A DNA stretch of 64,000 nt from the NCBI RefSeq assembly GCF_002741985.1, contig NZ_APHW01000002.1, positions 244,753 through 308,752 of the forward strand, read 5' to 3'. This document shows, one piece after another, positions 10,778 to 21,306 of this stretch. This stretch comes from Vibrio rotiferianus CAIM 577 = LMG 21460 (GTDB lineage: Bacteria; Pseudomonadota; Gammaproteobacteria; Enterobacterales; Vibrionaceae). Below the pieces are notes generated by a model, which searched no databases, was not told the DNA's origin, and worked only from the letters and a program-made list of their open reading frames with translations. Numbering within the stretch: the stretch's first letter is position 1; the number at the start of each line of letters is the position of its first letter. A program made the translations under genes and the position numbers.

Positions 10778-11044
10778 TATACCCAAGTAACCTCGAGATG
10801 CTTGGTTCAGCGAGAATGACTTGGTTTGAAGGCGAGGCAACAATTTGAAGATCTAGTGGTTCTAAATCGAAAATTGTTAACGAAGCATGCGAACCAAGGC
10901 AACTCGCCCTTCGGGAGCGTGTCACTGAAGCAACTTCATCGTCAAACAACTTGGAAATAGCGTGCTATTCCGCTTCGTTGTTTTCCTTGAACTTGAATCA
11001 GTGACGACGCTCTGAATCTAGCATCTTGAAGTGACTTGGGTATA
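10778..11044. repeat. ERIC-like palindromic repeat (MITE-like, 267 bp)
   Basis: The ends are inverted copies: TATACCCAAGT at 10778-10788 and ACTTGGGTATA at 11034-11044. The similarity continues inward for about 33 bases on each side with a few mismatches (AGATGC, then TTCAG). Inside is a second nested pair, GAGCGT..CACTGA near 10915-10928 against TCAGTG..ACGCTC near 10998-11012, and smaller pairs (AACAATTT/AAATTGTT). No long ORF is inside. From memory, ERIC elements of enterics and vibrios have similar TATACCC..TTCAAG ends and insert at TA. The element ends 18 bases before mutT. Confidence 0.7.
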
Positions 11045-11062
11045 GATCTAGGAACGAATCTA

Positions 11063-11461
11063 ATGAAAAGAATTCACATTGTTGCGGCGATCATCTTCAA
11101 CCAAGACAAATCGCAAATCTTCATCACCAAACGTCCAGATGACAAACACAAAGGCGGCTTTTGGGAGTTTCCTGGCGGCAAAGTTGAGCAAGGTGAAAGT
11201 GTTGAACAAGCGATGATCCGTGAACTCGAGGAAGAGATTGGTATTACGGCGACAGAGCAAGCCTTGTTTGAGCACTTGGAATACGATTATCCAGATAAGT
11301 CTCTGAAGTTTGATTTCATGACGGTAACTCAATTCAATAACCAACCTTATGGTCGCGAAGGCCAAGAAGGTTGTTGGGTGGATATTGCTGCATTGCCTGA
11401 TTACGCCTTCCCTGAAGCGAATGTACCTATCCTCGAACGAGTGGTAAAAGAGTTTTCCTAA
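11063..11461 (+). CDS. mutT: MutT, 8-oxo-dGTP diphosphatase
   Basis: Nudix hydrolase that removes oxidised dGTP from the nucleotide pool and so prevents A:T to C:G transversions. The 132-aa protein begins MKRIHIVAAIIFN and contains a full Nudix box, with GGKVEQGES followed by RELEEEIGI at about residues 36-58. Length matches E. coli MutT (129 aa). I start it at ATG 11063, after AGGAACG; the longer open frame from 11036 would run into the palindromic repeat and is not credible. The secA-mutT order is the same as in E. coli, apart from the inserted repeat. Confidence 0.93.
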   Translation: MKRIHIVAAIIFNQDKSQIFITKRPDDKHKGGFWEFPGGKVEQGESVEQAMIRELEEEIGITATEQALFEHLEYDYPDKSLKFDFMTVTQFNNQPYGREGQEGCWVDIAALPDYAFPEANVPILERVVKEFS

Positions 11462-11508
11462 CTCACCGCGAACTATCTTGTGGTTAACACAGGATATTGT
11501 TAGTTTAA

Positions 11509-12384
<876 letters not shown>

Positions 12385-12398
12385 GTACATAATTATTC

Positions 12399-12420
12399 GC
12401 CGGCGCAAGCCGGCTTTTTT
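12399..12420 (+). terminator. dapB terminator
   Basis: GCCGGC, loop GCAA, GCCGGC, then six T residues, 14 bases after the dapB stop. Confidence 0.9.
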
Positions 12421-12647
12421 GTATTTGAAGAAAATTATGTAAATGAAATGAGTACGTGAGATGCGCGTGTTATCGATAGTTTGATTGGTATTTTGGGTGG
12501 TTTTGCTATTTATCTTGGTGTAATGCTCAAAAGTAAGTGTTGATTTTACTGGATGAACGTTTGCGCAAAAATCTCAGAAAATTTTGTGATCTGTAATAAG
12601 TTCAAATTTGTAAAATTCACAAAAAAGTCACGGTAGCTGATGTGTAG

Positions 12648-12668
12648 GTAAGTAAAACTTACTTTTTT
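12648..12668 (+). terminator. Weak terminator-like hairpin upstream of carA promoter
   Basis: GTAAGT, loop AAA, ACTTAC, then six T residues. It lies upstream of the carA promoter and could stop residual read-through from dapB. The stem is short and AT-rich. Confidence 0.35.
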
Positions 12669-12731
12669 AGGGCTTTTTCTGTTGAAACGCCCTTACTAGC
12701 TAGAAAGTGATAATTTATTTTTCAATGTGTG

Positions 12732-12760
12732 TTGACAGTTTCCAAGTCCGTCTTTAGAAT
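12732..12760 (+). promoter_or_regulatory. Strong sigma-70 promoter for carAB
   Basis: TTGACA at 12732-12737, a 17-base spacer and TAGAAT at 12755-12760: perfect -35, one mismatch in -10, ideal spacing. Transcription would start near 12767, leaving a leader of about 100 bases before carA. Confidence 0.8.
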
Positions 12761-12865
12761 ACCGCCAATTTGTCAAAAATACCTGTTTATGTAAATAATC
12801 AAGGTAAAGGAAGGCAAATTTGCAGCTTAATTTATTTTTTATGCATTTTTATTCTGGAGGTTGTC

Positions 12866-14005
12866 TTGGGTAAATTAGCACTGTTAGTCCTAGAAGATGG
12901 GACAGTGTTCCGCGGTGTTTCCATTGGAGCAGATGGTATTTCCGTTGGTGAAGTTGTTTTTAATACCTCGATGACGGGGTACCAAGAAATTCTCACTGAT
13001 CCTTCCTATTCTCAACAAATCGTTACTCTTACTTATCCTCACATTGGCAATACCGGAACCAATTCCGAAGACGAAGAATCCTCTTCAATCCACGCACAAG
13101 GCCTTGTGATTCGCGATCTCCCTCTTATCGCTTCTAACTTCCGTAATGAACAATCCCTTTCTGATTACCTCAAGTCGCAAAACATCGTCGGCATTGCAGA
13201 CATCGACACGCGTAAGCTAACTCGTATCCTGCGTGAAAAAGGTGCTCAAAACGGTTGTATCGTAGCTGGTAATAACCTAGACGAAGCTTTGGCATTAGCG
13301 AAAGCAAAAGAATTCCCTGGTTTGAAAGGAATGGATCTTGCGAAAGAGGTTACAACAAAAGAAGCGTATCAATGGAAACAAGGTTCGTGGACGCTTGAGG
13401 GTGGACTTCCAGAAGCGAAAGACGACAGCGAATTGCCATATCACGTTGTTGCCTACGACTTCGGCGCAAAACGCAACATCCTGCGCATGTTGGTTGACCG
13501 AGGCTGCCGCCTAACGGTTGTTCCTGCTGAAACTTCAGCAGAAGAAGTTCTGGCTCTAAACCCAGATGGCGTTTTCCTATCAAACGGCCCTGGTGACCCA
13601 GAACCATGTACTTACGCGATTGAAGCGACAAAAGTATTCCTAGAAAAAGGCCTGCCAATCTTTGGTATCTGTCTAGGCCACCAAATCCTTGCGCTAGCAT
13701 CGGGTGCACAAACAGTGAAAATGAAGTTTGGTCACCACGGCGCAAACCACCCAGTAAAAGATTTGGAGCGTAATGTTGTGATGATTACGTCGCAGAACCA
13801 CGGTTTTGCAGCAGACGAAGCAACACTACCTGAAAATCTACGTGCTACTCACGTATCGCTATTTGATGGTTCTCTACAAGGTATCCACCGTACAGATAAA
13901 CCAGCATTTAGCTTCCAAGGTCACCCTGAAGCGAGCCCAGGTCCACACGACGCGGCACCGCTATTTGACCACTTTATCGAACTAATCAAAAAACACAGCG
14001 CTTAA
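12866..14005 (+). CDS. carA: CarA, carbamoyl-phosphate synthase small subunit
   Basis: Glutamine amidotransferase subunit that releases ammonia for carbamoyl phosphate, the precursor of arginine and pyrimidines. The 379-aa protein has the nucleophile motif [14 protein letters not shown] in its C-terminal class I amidotransferase domain and the partner site [10 protein letters not shown]. The start is TTG at 12866, directly behind the strong ribosome site GGAGG (12856-12860), and gives a protein that begins [16 protein letters not shown] after the start residue. Longer frames from 12770 would begin at the transcription start itself and can be discarded. carB follows after 16 bases. Confidence 0.96.
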   Translation: MGKLALLVLEDGTVFRGVSIGADGISVGEVVFNTSMTGYQEILTDPSYSQQIVTLTYPHIGNTGTNSEDEESSSIHAQGLVIRDLPLIASNFRNEQSLSDYLKSQNIVGIADIDTRKLTRILREKGAQNGCIVAGNNLDEALALAKAKEFPGLKGMDLAKEVTTKEAYQWKQGSWTLEGGLPEAKDDSELPYHVVAYDFGAKRNILRMLVDRGCRLTVVPAETSAEEVLALNPDGVFLSNGPGDPEPCTYAIEATKVFLEKGLPIFGICLGHQILALASGAQTVKMKFGHHGANHPVKDLERNVVMITSQNHGFAADEATLPENLRATHVSLFDGSLQGIHRTDKPAFSFQGHPEASPGPHDAAPLFDHFIELIKKHSA

Positions 14006-14021
14006 TTCGGAGTAGTAGATA

Positions 14022-17000
14022 ATGCCAAAACGTACTGACATTCAAAGTATTCTTATTCTTGGTGCTGGTCCGATTGTTATCGGTCAGGCATGTGAGTTTG
14101 ACTACTCTGGCGCACAAGCGTGTAAAGCACTGCGTGAAGAGGGTTACCGAGTTATCCTAGTAAACTCTAACCCTGCAACCATCATGACTGACCCAGACAT
14201 GGCGGATGCAACTTACATCGAGCCAATCCAATGGGAAGTGGTTCGCAACATCATCGCGAAAGAAAAGCCGGATGCAGTACTACCTACAATGGGTGGCCAA
14301 ACTGCATTGAACTGTGCACTAGACCTAGAGAAGCACGGTGTTCTTGAAGAGTTCGGCGTTGAGATGATTGGTGCGACTGCTGACGCAATCGACAAAGCGG
14401 AAGACCGTTCTCGTTTCGATAAAGCGATGAAGTCTATCGGCCTTGAGTGTCCACGTGCAGATACTGCAAAAACGATGGAAGAAGCTTACGCTGTACTCGA
14501 TATGGTTGGCTTCCCATGTATCATCCGTCCATCTTTCACAATGGGTGGTACTGGCGGTGGTATCGCATACAACAAAGAAGAGTTCGAAGAAATTTGTCGT
14601 CGCGGTCTAGACCTGTCGCCAACTAACGAGCTTCTTATCGATGAATCTCTTATCGGTTGGAAAGAGTACGAGATGGAAGTGGTTCGTGACAAAGCGGACA
14701 ACTGTATCATCGTATGTGCGATTGAAAACTTCGACCCAATGGGCATCCACACGGGTGACTCAATCACGGTTGCACCAGCGCAAACACTAACAGACAAAGA
14801 ATACCAGCTAATGCGTAACGCATCTCTAGCAGTACTGCGTGAGATCGGCGTTGAAACTGGTGGTTCAAACGTACAGTTTGGTATCAACCCGAAAGATGGT
14901 CGTATGGTTATCATCGAGATGAACCCGCGTGTATCTCGCTCTTCTGCTCTAGCTTCAAAAGCAACAGGTTTCCCAATCGCTAAGATTGCAGCAAAACTTG
15001 CTGTTGGCTTTACGCTAGACGAGCTAATGAACGACATTACTGGCGGCGCTACGCCAGCATCATTCGAACCAACAATCGACTACGTAGTAACGAAGATTCC
15101 TCGCTTTAACTTCGAGAAATTTGCTGGTGCTAACGACCGTCTAACGACGCAAATGAAGTCTGTTGGTGAAGTTATGGCTATTGGCCGTAACCAGCAAGAA
15201 TCTCTACAAAAAGCGCTTCGCGGCCTAGAAGTTGGTGCGACTGGCTTTGACGAAATGGTTGACCTAGATGCGCCAGACGCACTGACGAAAATCCGTCATG
15301 AGCTGAAAGAAGCAGGCGCAGAGCGTATTTGGTACATCGCGGATGCATTCCGTGCCGGTATGTCAGTAGATGGCGTATTCAACCTAACGCAAATCGACCG
15401 TTGGTTCCTAGTTCAAATCGAAGACATCGTTAAACTTGAGCAAGAGCTAAAAGCAAAAGGCTTCGCGGGTCTGAACAAAGACGAGCTAAACAAGCTGAAG
15501 CGTAAAGGTTTTGCTGATGCGCGCCTATCTAAGATTCTAGGTGTTGCGGAAAGCGAAATCCGTCGTCTTCGTGACCAGTACGACATCCACCCAGTGTACA
15601 AGCGCGTTGATACGTGTGCGGCTGAGTTCTCTTCTGATACAGCTTACATGTACTCATCTTACGATGACGAGTGTGAAGCGAACCCAACAGACAAAGACAA
15701 GATCATGATTCTAGGCGGCGGTCCAAACCGTATCGGCCAAGGTATCGAATTTGACTACTGTTGTGTACACGCATCGCTAGCACTACGTGAAGATGGCTAC
15801 GAAACTATCATGGTTAACTGTAACCCTGAGACAGTTTCTACGGACTACGACACGTCTGACCGTCTGTACTTCGAACCAGTAACACTGGAAGACGTACTAG
15901 CCATCGCTCGTGTTGAGAAGCCAAAAGGCGTTATCGTTCAGTACGGTGGTCAAACACCACTTAAACTGGCTCGTGCACTTGAAGCGGCTGGCGTGCCAAT
16001 CATCGGTACTAGCCCAGATGCAATTGACCGTGCAGAAGACCGTGAGCGTTTCCAAGTTGCAGTTGACCGTCTAGGTCTTTTACAGCCAGAAAACGCGACG
16101 GTAACGACGATGGAGCAAGCGGTAGAGAAATCTCGTGAAATCGGTTACCCACTGGTTGTACGTCCGTCTTACGTACTTGGTGGTCGTGCGATGGAAATCG
16201 TATACGACGAGCAAGATCTACGTCGCTACTTCAACGAAGCAGTTAGCGTATCAAACGAATCTCCAGTTCTACTAGATAGCTTCCTAGACGACGCAGTTGA
16301 AGTCGATATCGATGCTATCTGTGACGGTGAGCGCGTGGTTATCGGCGGTATCATGGAGCACATCGAGCAAGCGGGTGTTCACTCTGGTGACTCAGCATGT
16401 TCTCTTCCTGCATACACGTTAAGCCAAGAAATCCAAGACGTAATGCGCGAGCAAGTTGAAAAGCTAGCGTTCGAGTTGGGTGTTCGTGGTCTGATGAACA
16501 CGCAGTTTGCGGTTAAGAACAACCAAGTATACCTAATCGAGGTGAACCCTCGTGCAGCGCGTACAGTACCGTTCGTATCTAAAGCAACAGGTGCACCAAT
16601 CGCTAAGATTGCTGCGCGTGTAATGGCGGGTCAATCGCTAGAGTCTCAAGGCTTTACGAAAGAAATCATCCCACCTTACTACTCAGTGAAAGAAGTTGTA
16701 CTGCCATTCAACAAATTCCCTGGTGTTGACCCACTGTTAGGCCCAGAAATGCGCTCTACTGGTGAGGTTATGGGTGTTGGTGCTACGTTTGCAGAAGCTT
16801 ACGCGAAAGCAGAATTGGGTTGTGGCAACATTTACCCAGAAGGTGGTCGTGCACTACTGTCTGTTCGTGCAGGTGACAAAGAGCGCGTTGTGGACCTAGC
16901 GTCTAAGTTGACAAAACTTGGTTACCAGCTAGATGCAACGCACGGCACAGCTGTCATTCTTGGCGAAGCGGGTATTAACCCACGTCTAGTAAACAAAGTA

Positions 17001-17255
17001 CACGAAGGTCGCCCTCATATTCTTGACCGTATCAAGAACAACGAGTACACCTACATCGTGAACACTGCTGCTGGCCGTCAAGCGATTGAAGACTCTAAAG
17101 TTCTTCGTCGAGGTGCATTGGCTGAGAAAGTGAACTATACGACAACGCTAAACGCTGCATTCGCAACTTGTATGGCACACACTGCAGACGCGAAGAGCAC
17201 GGTAACTTCGGTTCAAGAGCTACACGCAAAAGTGAAAGCTAGCCTAGAAGCGTAA
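14022..17255 (+). CDS. carB: CarB, carbamoyl-phosphate synthase large subunit
   Basis: The synthetic subunit: it phosphorylates bicarbonate, reacts it with ammonia tunnelled from CarA, and phosphorylates carbamate. The 1077-aa protein is an internal duplication: each half has a phosphate loop and an ATP-grasp domain (first half [19 protein letters not shown] near residue 14; second half [17 protein letters not shown] near residue 565, with [10 protein letters not shown] and [10 protein letters not shown] as matching metal sites). The C-terminal 130 residues form the allosteric domain that binds UMP and ornithine in E. coli. It forms an operon with carA and ends at a strong terminator. Confidence 0.98.
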   Translation: MPKRTDIQSILILGAGPIVIGQACEFDYSGAQACKALREEGYRVILVNSNPATIMTDPDMADATYIEPIQWEVVRNIIAKEKPDAVLPTMGGQTALNCALDLEKHGVLEEFGVEMIGATADAIDKAEDRSRFDKAMKSIGLECPRADTAKTMEEAYAVLDMVGFPCIIRPSFTMGGTGGGIAYNKEEFEEICRRGLDLSPTNELLIDESLIGWKEYEMEVVRDKADNCIIVCAIENFDPMGIHTGDSITVAPAQTLTDKEYQLMRNASLAVLREIGVETGGSNVQFGINPKDGRMVIIEMNPRVSRSSALASKATGFPIAKIAAKLAVGFTLDELMNDITGGATPASFEPTIDYVVTKIPRFNFEKFAGANDRLTTQMKSVGEVMAIGRNQQESLQKALRGLEVGATGFDEMVDLDAPDALTKIRHELKEAGAERIWYIADAFRAGMSVDGVFNLTQIDRWFLVQIEDIVKLEQELKAKGFAGLNKDELNKLKRKGFADARLSKILGVAESEIRRLRDQYDIHPVYKRVDTCAAEFSSDTAYMYSSYDDECEANPTDKDKIMILGGGPNRIGQGIEFDYCCVHASLALREDGYETIMVNCNPETVSTDYDTSDRLYFEPVTLEDVLAIARVEKPKGVIVQYGGQTPLKLARALEAAGVPIIGTSPDAIDRAEDRERFQVAVDRLGLLQPENATVTTMEQAVEKSREIGYPLVVRPSYVLGGRAMEIVYDEQDLRRYFNEAVSVSNESPVLLDSFLDDAVEVDIDAICDGERVVIGGIMEHIEQAGVHSGDSACSLPAYTLSQEIQDVMREQVEKLAFELGVRGLMNTQFAVKNNQVYLIEVNPRAARTVPFVSKATGAPIAKIAARVMAGQSLESQGFTKEIIPPYYSVKEVVLPFNKFPGVDPLLGPEMRSTGEVMGVGATFAEAYAKAELGCGNIYPEGGRALLSVRAGDKERVVDLASKLTKLGYQLDATHGTAVILGEAGINPRLVNKVHEGRPHILDRIKNNEYTYIVNTAAGRQAIEDSKVLRRGALAEKVNYTTTLNAAFATCMAHTADAKSTVTSVQELHAKVKASLEA

Positions 17256-17306
17256 TAGATAAAAATCAGTAAGCCCGAAAAATAGGGCTTATATGACAAC
17301 CTCATT

Positions 17307-17333
17307 GCCCGCTCATTTGAGCGGGCTTTTTTT
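17307..17333 (+). terminator. carAB terminator
   Basis: GCCCGCTCA, loop TT, TGAGCGGGC, then seven T residues. A second hairpin without a T run, TAAGCCC/GGGCTTA, lies just upstream at 17270-17291. Confidence 0.93.
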
Positions 17334-17337
17334 GTCT

Positions 17338-17751
17338 TTAAGGTTTCTTAAAATGGAGAGAATTGAAATGCGCTAAGAAAGCTTGGTAGAGTGGACTTTT
17401 GTATAGCATCAAACTGATAACTGAAAGTAACGTCCCTAAAGATGATGCAATAGTACTGCCATTTGTAATAACAAAATTAGCGCTGCAAGTAACAAGAATA
17501 AATGCAATGGTGAGCAAGTTTACTTTCGCTGCAATACTCAAGCCCTTGCTTATAGTCAGAATATTTGGCACACATATTACTGTCGCAGTTATGGTACCGA
17601 AGAGAATGAAATAAGTATCGAGCTCCATTTGTCGAGTGATAGAAAACCATTCACTCCAGATGCTTAGGCTTATTGCTAGACCAATGGTTAATGCTAAATA
17701 TAAGCATATGCTTATTAATATGTTCACAATGCCAATCGATTTAGTATTCAA
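17338..17751 (-). CDS. Four-helix membrane protein, probable immunity partner
   Basis: No family recognised. The 137-aa protein has four hydrophobic stretches, at about residues 8-32, 47-66, 74-96 and 102-117, joined by short loops, and a basic tail (HFKKP), so it is an inner-membrane protein. Its start overlaps the end of the upstream 304-aa gene by 11 bases, which points to coupled translation. A small polytopic protein encoded right behind a protein with membrane-active features is the usual layout for immunity to a pore-forming or membrane-disrupting toxin. The region is visibly more AT-rich than the flanking core genes. The function is inference; that it is a coding gene is well supported. 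Confidence 0.65.
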   Translation of the reverse strand: MNTKSIGIVNILISICLYLALTIGLAISLSIWSEWFSITRQMELDTYFILFGTITATVICVPNILTISKGLSIAAKVNLLTIAFILVTCSANFVITNGSTIASSLGTLLSVISLMLYKSPLYQAFLAHFNSLHFKKP

Positions 17752-18655
17752 CTTTCAACTCCTCATAAATGCCAATGGCAAGGTTTTTGATCTCACCTGA
17801 ATAGCCGCTTCCAACTATGCTCACTGAGCCTCCAATAGCGTCGAGGAGTTGGTGGGAAATAGATGTAGAAATAGTTGCTTGTGAATACCTTTTAGGTATC
17901 ACCCCAGACAACGTAAGCTGCTTGCGCGCTTTACTTGAAAACGTAGGAAGGTTTTTACGGACAATTTCTTTAGTCAAGTTTGCTCGTTCTTGTCTGTTTA
18001 GTCCTTTTAGGATCTCGGAGACTCCTTTTCCGGTGGTTTGTTTGAGAGATAGAACCATTTTTGTTGTCTGATATCCGCTTACACTAGCTCCAGCTAAAGA
18101 TATGTAATCTAAAGCTTTTGTTGTGTTTTTGTACCATTCATTACTGTCTAAATTAGATAGCTTATCTGGTGATTTTGAAGCCATTACAGTTCTTGCTACT
18201 CCTATAGAGCATTGGGCTGTAGCCGCGGCAGTCGCTCCAAATGAAATATAGGACATGGCTAAACCAGCGGGACCACTAATGGGTATTGTCAAACCGGAGC
18301 CAATAACACCAAGCCACCCAATAGCAGCTCCAATGCAGCTAATGCTCGCTGACAAAAGTTCTTGATTGAACTTGGATTTGGGCTCTTCCTGTTTTATCTC
18401 TTTTGCAAACTCATGCGTGGCTTGAGCTTTTATCGGCTCACGTAAGACGATGAAAATGGGGTTGATACGGCATGTAGACTTAAAGTCTCTCAAGCGAATA
18501 ATGGTAAATTTGCTATCGATATAAATAACCCCAGCACCCGAAGTTTCAGGCCTAGAGTCTATGACTCTGAAAAGCTGTTTTAGATTTACGGTTTGTTCTA
18601 TACGAGAACGTAGCTGTTGCTCTTTGATTGATGGGCGAATCCCTAAAGCATCCAT
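17741..18655 (-). CDS. Putative membrane-disrupting toxin (Tme-like T6SS effector candidate)
   Basis: A 304-aa protein without signal peptide. An N-terminal soluble part of about 95 residues is followed by a long glycine- and alanine-rich hydrophobic core (about residues 100-157) with small-residue patterns such as IGSGLTIPISGPAGLA, then a mixed, Lys-rich region and a final glycine-rich segment (AIGGSVSIVGSGYSG). Such a core suggests helical hairpins that enter membranes. It overlaps a four-helix membrane protein gene that could give immunity. The layout resembles the Vibrio Tme type VI effectors and their Tmi partners as I remember them, but I cannot verify this. The start is uncertain: ATG at 18655 or GTG at 18664, both with weak ribosome sites. 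Confidence 0.5.
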   Translation of the reverse strand: MDALGIRPSIKEQQLRSRIEQTVNLKQLFRVIDSRPETSGAGVIYIDSKFTIIRLRDFKSTCRINPIFIVLREPIKAQATHEFAKEIKQEEPKSKFNQELLSASISCIGAAIGWLGVIGSGLTIPISGPAGLAMSYISFGATAAATAQCSIGVARTVMASKSPDKLSNLDSNEWYKNTTKALDYISLAGASVSGYQTTKMVLSLKQTTGKGVSEILKGLNRQERANLTKEIVRKNLPTFSSKARKQLTLSGVIPKRYSQATISTSISHQLLDAIGGSVSIVGSGYSGEIKNLAIGIYEELKVEY

Positions 18656-18906
18656 TGTTTTCACTTTCTATGAGATTGAATTTACCAGATTAGGCCAGTG
18701 TTTTTCTTTCCCATCAAAAAAATGAAATGCTCTTGAGAGTGAATTCGATTGGAAATGTAATTGATACATTTAACGTATCATTTCTTGGATTTTTCTTATT
18801 GATGAATATTAGGAATAGGTTGATGTCTTGAGTTTCCTTTTGCGCGTTGGTGTGGTGGTGCTATCGTTGCCTTCTCTTCGTTACACATTTTTACAAGGAC
18901 GCATAA

Positions 18907-19686
18907 GTGGAAATCACTTTTGAGATTTTAGTTGCATTGTTTTTTGTTGCATCGGCAGCGGGATTTATCGATGCAATGGCTGGTGGTGGTGGCCTATTGA
19001 CTCTGCCTGCTTTATTGGCGGCGGGGCTTAGTCCCACTCAGGCGCTAGCGACCAACAAGTTACAAAGCTCATTCGGAAGTTTTTCTGCCAGTTGGTATTT
19101 TGTGCGTAATGGTATTGTTAGCCTTAAAGAGATGCGCTTAGCGATTCTATGCACCTTTATTGGGTCTGCTATTGGTGCAGAAGCTGTACAGTTTATTGAT
19201 GCCGGGATACTAACCAGCCTTATTCCAGTATTACTTATCGCGATTTCACTCTACTTTTTGCTTTCTTCAACCTCGAAAGCGGCTGAGGGTGAACCAAAGC
19301 TCTCTGAAGCTATGTTCGCTCTGTGTGTTGGTGGTGGTGTTGGTTTTTACGATGGTTTTTTTGGGCCGGGTACTGGCTCTATATTTGCGCTCTGCTTTGT
19401 CGCGCTTGGTCACTTCTCGTTAGTTGATGCAACGGCTCGAACTAAGATTCTTAACTTCACTTCGAATATTGCGGCTTTGCTGTTCTTTATTCTAGCGGGC
19501 TTACCTGTGTGGGAAATCGGTTTGACTATGGCTGTAGGTGGCTTTATTGGTGCTCAACTTGGTGCCAAAGTGGTGGTAACCAAAGGACAAAAGTGGATTC
19601 GACCTTTAGTTATAACTATGTCAATGCTGATGGCGGCGAAACTTCTTTGGCAACAACATCAACAATGGCTTCTATCACTGTTTTAA
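18907..19686 (+). CDS. TSUP (TauE/SafE) family transporter
   Basis: Inner-membrane protein of 259 aa with about eight hydrophobic helices. The two repeats carry the family patterns: GFIDAMAGGGGLLTLPALLAAG in the first half is shown here in parts (GFIDAMAGGGG at about residues 20-30, with ATNKLQSSFGS after it), and VGFYDGFFGPGTGS at about 141-154 in the second half. Members move sulfite, sulfonates or other small organic anions, or export them; this one resembles E. coli YfcA but the substrate is unknown. GTG start at 18907. Its last 71 bases lie inside the 3' end of the convergent LysR gene. Confidence 0.88.
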   Translation: MEITFEILVALFFVASAAGFIDAMAGGGGLLTLPALLAAGLSPTQALATNKLQSSFGSFSASWYFVRNGIVSLKEMRLAILCTFIGSAIGAEAVQFIDAGILTSLIPVLLIAISLYFLLSSTSKAAEGEPKLSEAMFALCVGGGVGFYDGFFGPGTGSIFALCFVALGHFSLVDATARTKILNFTSNIAALLFFILAGLPVWEIGLTMAVGGFIGAQLGAKVVVTKGQKWIRPLVITMSMLMAAKLLWQQHQQWLLSLF

Positions 19687-20482
19687 CTCGTTCATTACGA
19701 TAGGCGTTGTGGCGTAGGCAGATGTGTATTGGACGAATCAAGGGGGCGAGTTCCTCGAAGTTGTAACAGTACTCCTCCGCTATATTCAGTGTTTTAATGA
19801 TCGACCTTGGAATTAGAGCTGGCGCCATACCACCTAACGCTAATTGTGCTGCTGCCGTGTACGAATCCATTTCCATTAAAGGCTGGATATTGTGTTTAGA
19901 GAGCACGGCCTGCTGATAAGTGTTGGCTGGATTATTTAAGTCATTGGTCAGAATTGCTTTTGGCATCTTTGTGAGCTCATGTCTGCTTATGATAGAGAAA
20001 GGCTCATCTGCTAGATGATAACTCATCAAACCATGATGAGGAGGTAAGTAACCCGCGCAGAATCCAAGAGTGGCTTTGCCTGATTTTACGTTTTCTACGA
20101 TTCGTGGCGTATGGTTGGTTGAAATTCTTAGGTATGGATCTTGGGCTAAGCGCTCTTCCATGATCAAACTGAGGTAACCTGCTACCAACGTTTCCGAACA
20201 GTCTATTTTTATCAATGACGAATCTTCGAGCTCTTGTTGGTCATGTATCTGACCACGCAACTCATTAAATGTAGGCTCGATAGTGCTTATTAGTGCTATA
20301 GCATCTGAAGTGAGCTTTATATGGCGACCATTTGGTTCTATCAACTTCTTCCCTAGTTTTTTTTCTAGGTTCGCAATCCGTTTGCTGACTGCTGATTGAC
20401 TGATGTAAAGCTGACTTCCAGTACGACTCATGGTCTTTTCTTTACTCAATACCAAGAGTGTTTCGATGCCTTCCAGTAACAT
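19616..20482 (-). CDS. LysR-type transcriptional regulator
   Basis: A 288-aa regulator with an N-terminal winged helix-turn-helix (QLYISQSAVSKRIANLEKKL, about residues 24-43) and a C-terminal periplasmic-binding-like effector domain. The target and ligand are not recognisable. It faces the TSUP transporter tail to tail and the two coding regions share 71 bases; a regulatory link is possible but LysR genes more often lie divergent to their targets. No autoregulatory T-N11-A site was confirmed in the 126-base gap upstream. Confidence 0.9.
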   Translation of the reverse strand: MLLEGIETLLVLSKEKTMSRTGSQLYISQSAVSKRIANLEKKLGKKLIEPNGRHIKLTSDAIALISTIEPTFNELRGQIHDQQELEDSSLIKIDCSETLVAGYLSLIMEERLAQDPYLRISTNHTPRIVENVKSGKATLGFCAGYLPPHHGLMSYHLADEPFSIISRHELTKMPKAILTNDLNNPANTYQQAVLSKHNIQPLMEMDSYTAAAQLALGGMAPALIPRSIIKTLNIAEEYCYNFEELAPLIRPIHICLRHNAYRNERVKTVIEAIVDVVAKEVSPPSALT

Positions 20483-20560
20483 GCCTATCCATGAATGTTG
20501 GGAATAATAGCCTTAATATAACCAAGCTTTGTGCGAGAAGCGATAGGCGTGGGGCAAACA

Positions 20561-20590
20561 AAAAGAGCCGTCGATTAGGACGGCTCTTTT
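20561..20590. terminator. Terminator behind yadS
   Basis: AAAAGAGCCGTC (20561-20572) and GACGGCTCTTTT (20579-20590) around a six-base loop, with T runs on both strands. On the minus strand it ends the mtnN-cbiB-btuF-yadS operon before the LysR gene. Confidence 0.88.
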
Positions 20591-20608
20591 TAGTTAATTA
20601 GCTGAAGA

Positions 20609-21229
20609 TTATCGATTGATGGCAAAGGTTGGCAGTGATAAGTGCCAGCGAATCGCACCAAGACGAATAATCAATGTCGAAACGACGCCAGCGAGTAGGG
20701 CGAAAGAGTGGTCATGACCCATGCTCAATGCCGTGGTGTGGAAAATACCGCCTATGATACATGCGGTAGCGTAGACTTCGCTTCTTAAAACCATTGGTAC
20801 TTCACGAGCTAACACATCGCGAATGATGCCACCACCACAGCCAGTAATGACACCCATGATCACCGCTACCATGCCGGATGCATTGTAGGCCAGGGCTTTT
20901 TCAACACCGATACCAACAAATACTGCCAAACCAATCGCGTCACATACGGGAAGCACCCACCAAGGTAGACGTTTAGGACGACGAACCAGAATCATGGTGA
21001 GCAAACAGGTAATGAAAATTACCCAAAGATAGGTAGTGTCAGTGATCCAGAATACCGGGGTTGCGCCAAGCGCCATATCACGAATAGTGCCACCGCCAAT
21101 AGCAGTCACACTACCGAGCACGATCACACCGAAAGGATCCATCTTTAATCGGCCTGCGAGCAAAACACCAGAAACCGCAAAGACAGCAGTACCGAATAAA
21201 TCGATCATATAAAGCAGCATGGAGTCCAT
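20609..21229 (-). CDS. yadS: YadS-like TRIC-family membrane protein (UPF0126)
   Basis: A 206-aa inner-membrane protein with two related three-helix halves and a final helix. Each half carries the glycine-rich signature GG-TIRD / GG-IIRD (TAIGGGTIRDMALG at about residue 43; TGCGGGIIRDVLAREVP at about 130), typical of the TRIC family of trimeric cation channels. The substrate in bacteria is poorly defined. I chose the ATG at 21229 because AAGGT lies at fair distance; upstream in-frame residues lack hydrophobic or conserved content. E. coli has the same mtn-btuF-yadS order, which supports the name. Confidence 0.85.
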   Translation of the reverse strand: MDSMLLYMIDLFGTAVFAVSGVLLAGRLKMDPFGVIVLGSVTAIGGGTIRDMALGATPVFWITDTTYLWVIFITCLLTMILVRRPKRLPWWVLPVCDAIGLAVFVGIGVEKALAYNASGMVAVIMGVITGCGGGIIRDVLAREVPMVLRSEVYATACIIGGIFHTTALSMGHDHSFALLAGVVSTLIIRLGAIRWHLSLPTFAINR

Positions 21230-21306
21230 GTTACTTGGTACCTTATAAACAAATTGTGGGGGAACAGAAATGGGACGGAAATTGTACGGGATTTCCAACG
21301 GAAACG

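Larger units (their letters stand above)
12421..12865. other. dapB-carA intergenic region
   Basis: About 445 AT-rich bases with no gene. It contains a weak terminator-like hairpin (12648-12668), a small GC hairpin (AGGGC/GCCCT near 12669-12694) and the carA promoter. In E. coli this region binds ArgR, PurR and PepA; I could not place a convincing operator for any of them here. Confidence 0.6.

Noticed and set aside
12770..12865. 32-codon N-terminal extension of carA
   Set aside because: It begins at the predicted transcription start, has no ribosome site, and a perfect GGAGG lies just before TTG 12866.
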